64,000 bases of DNA, from contig DASVBY010000002.1 in NCBI GenBank assembly GCA_036381895.1, forward strand, positions 1-64,000, given 5' to 3'. The DNA is from JACQFZ01 sp036381895. GTDB lineage: Bacteria > Pseudomonadota > Gammaproteobacteria > Acidiferrobacterales > Sulfurifustaceae. The translations under genes and the position numbers were made by a program. This document shows positions 63,862 to 64,000 of the stretch, piece after piece. Numbering within the stretch: position 1 is the first letter of the stretch; each line of letters begins with the position of its first letter. The notes below the pieces were generated by a model. It worked only from the letters and a program-made list of their open reading frames with translations, was not told the DNA's origin and did not search any database.

Positions 63862-63887
63862 CCGGCCCGGCCACTGCGCCGGGCCGG
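63862..63887 (+). terminator. Strong G+C hairpin after the DctP gene
   Basis: A perfect 10-base stem (CCGGCCCGGC and its complement) with the six-base loop CACTGC. A second palindrome, GCCGGCGCGCGCGCCGGC, follows near 63897-63914. There is no T-tract, so full termination is unlikely. It probably slows decay or partly terminates, giving more receptor than permease mRNA, a known arrangement in TRAP and ABC operons. Confidence 0.5.
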
Positions 63888-63964
63888 TCCCATCCGCCGG
63901 CGCGCGCGCCGGCTTCACTCCATCGACCGAGACGGACCTCGGCGGACGACCGCGAGGGGCAAAC

Positions 63965-64000
63965 ATGCGAGCGCTATACGTCTTCATGCGCGGCGTGACG
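63965..64000 (+). CDS. Start of the next gene, probable TRAP small permease subunit (truncated)
   Basis: ATG at 63965 follows CGAGGGGC. Only 12 codons (MRALYVFMRGVT) are in the window. The position directly after a DctP gene makes a DctQ-type small subunit the best guess, and the mildly hydrophobic start fits. The rest lies outside. Confidence 0.5.
   Translation, partial: MRALYVFMRGVT

Overview
The window is GC-rich chromosomal DNA, roughly two-thirds G+C by eye, packed with genes on both strands and with pervasive antisense open frames. Gene content points to a betaproteobacterium, probably near the Burkholderiales, with an aromatic and organic-acid catabolic lifestyle. The evidence is a gentisate dioxygenase beside an MarR regulator, TRAP systems of both the TAXI and DctP types, a LivKHMGF importer leading a catabolic operon, opgGH, and a GlrK-QseG-GlrR set. 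The placement is an inference from gene content. I saw no rRNA, tRNA, CRISPR array, insertion sequence or phage gene.

Left part (1-18.8 kb): a subtilase cut by the window edge with an extra domain inside its catalytic domain; a yybP-ykoY manganese riboswitch in front of a TerC-family gene; a DksA/TraR zinc-finger protein; a CBS-pair protein fused to a ribosome-hibernation (HPF) domain; an MarR regulator with a repeated palindromic operator; a wrecked 3-hydroxybenzoate 6-hydroxylase next to an intact gentisate 1,2-dioxygenase; two LuxR-type regulators; a c-type cytochrome; a 922-residue protein with four PAS domains, a class III nucleotide cyclase and a PilZ-like tail; a GFA-type zinc protein; a DrrAB-type ABC exporter; a lone receiver domain; and small secreted proteins.

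Middle (18.9-42.7 kb): a four-gene lipoprotein operon (LPP20, LpoB, COG3014-like, LPP20-like), a flavin monooxygenase, cysteine synthase, and a hydrolase/methyltransferase/cupin cluster divergent from a 975-residue HTH-ATPase-TPR regulator. Next come a duplicated outer-membrane barrel gene whose second copy has lost its ATG, a TetR/short-chain dehydrogenase divergon with visible operators followed by a decayed MFS gene, opgGH for osmoregulated periplasmic glucans, and the glrK-qseG-glrR envelope-stress set.

Right part (43-64 kb): a LysR regulator leads a long plus-strand series, livKHMGF, then an aldehyde dehydrogenase, a frameshifted aspartate-dehydrogenase-like gene, a CnbZ-like putative deaminase and a fumarylacetoacetate-hydrolase family enzyme. 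This looks like an uptake-plus-degradation module, possibly for an amino-substituted aromatic or ring-cleavage product. After a SulP transporter, an MarR gene precedes a fused TAXI-TRAP permease, the scar of a deleted TAXI receptor, an intact TAXI receptor and a sulfatase/phosphonate monoester hydrolase. Then comes a two-gene encapsulin nanocompartment (encapsulated ferritin plus shell), and the window ends in a DctP-type TRAP operon.

A striking theme is local gene decay: at least five genes are broken while their partners stay intact (the hydroxylase, the second barrel protein, the MFS exporter, the aspartate-dehydrogenase-like gene and the first TAXI receptor).
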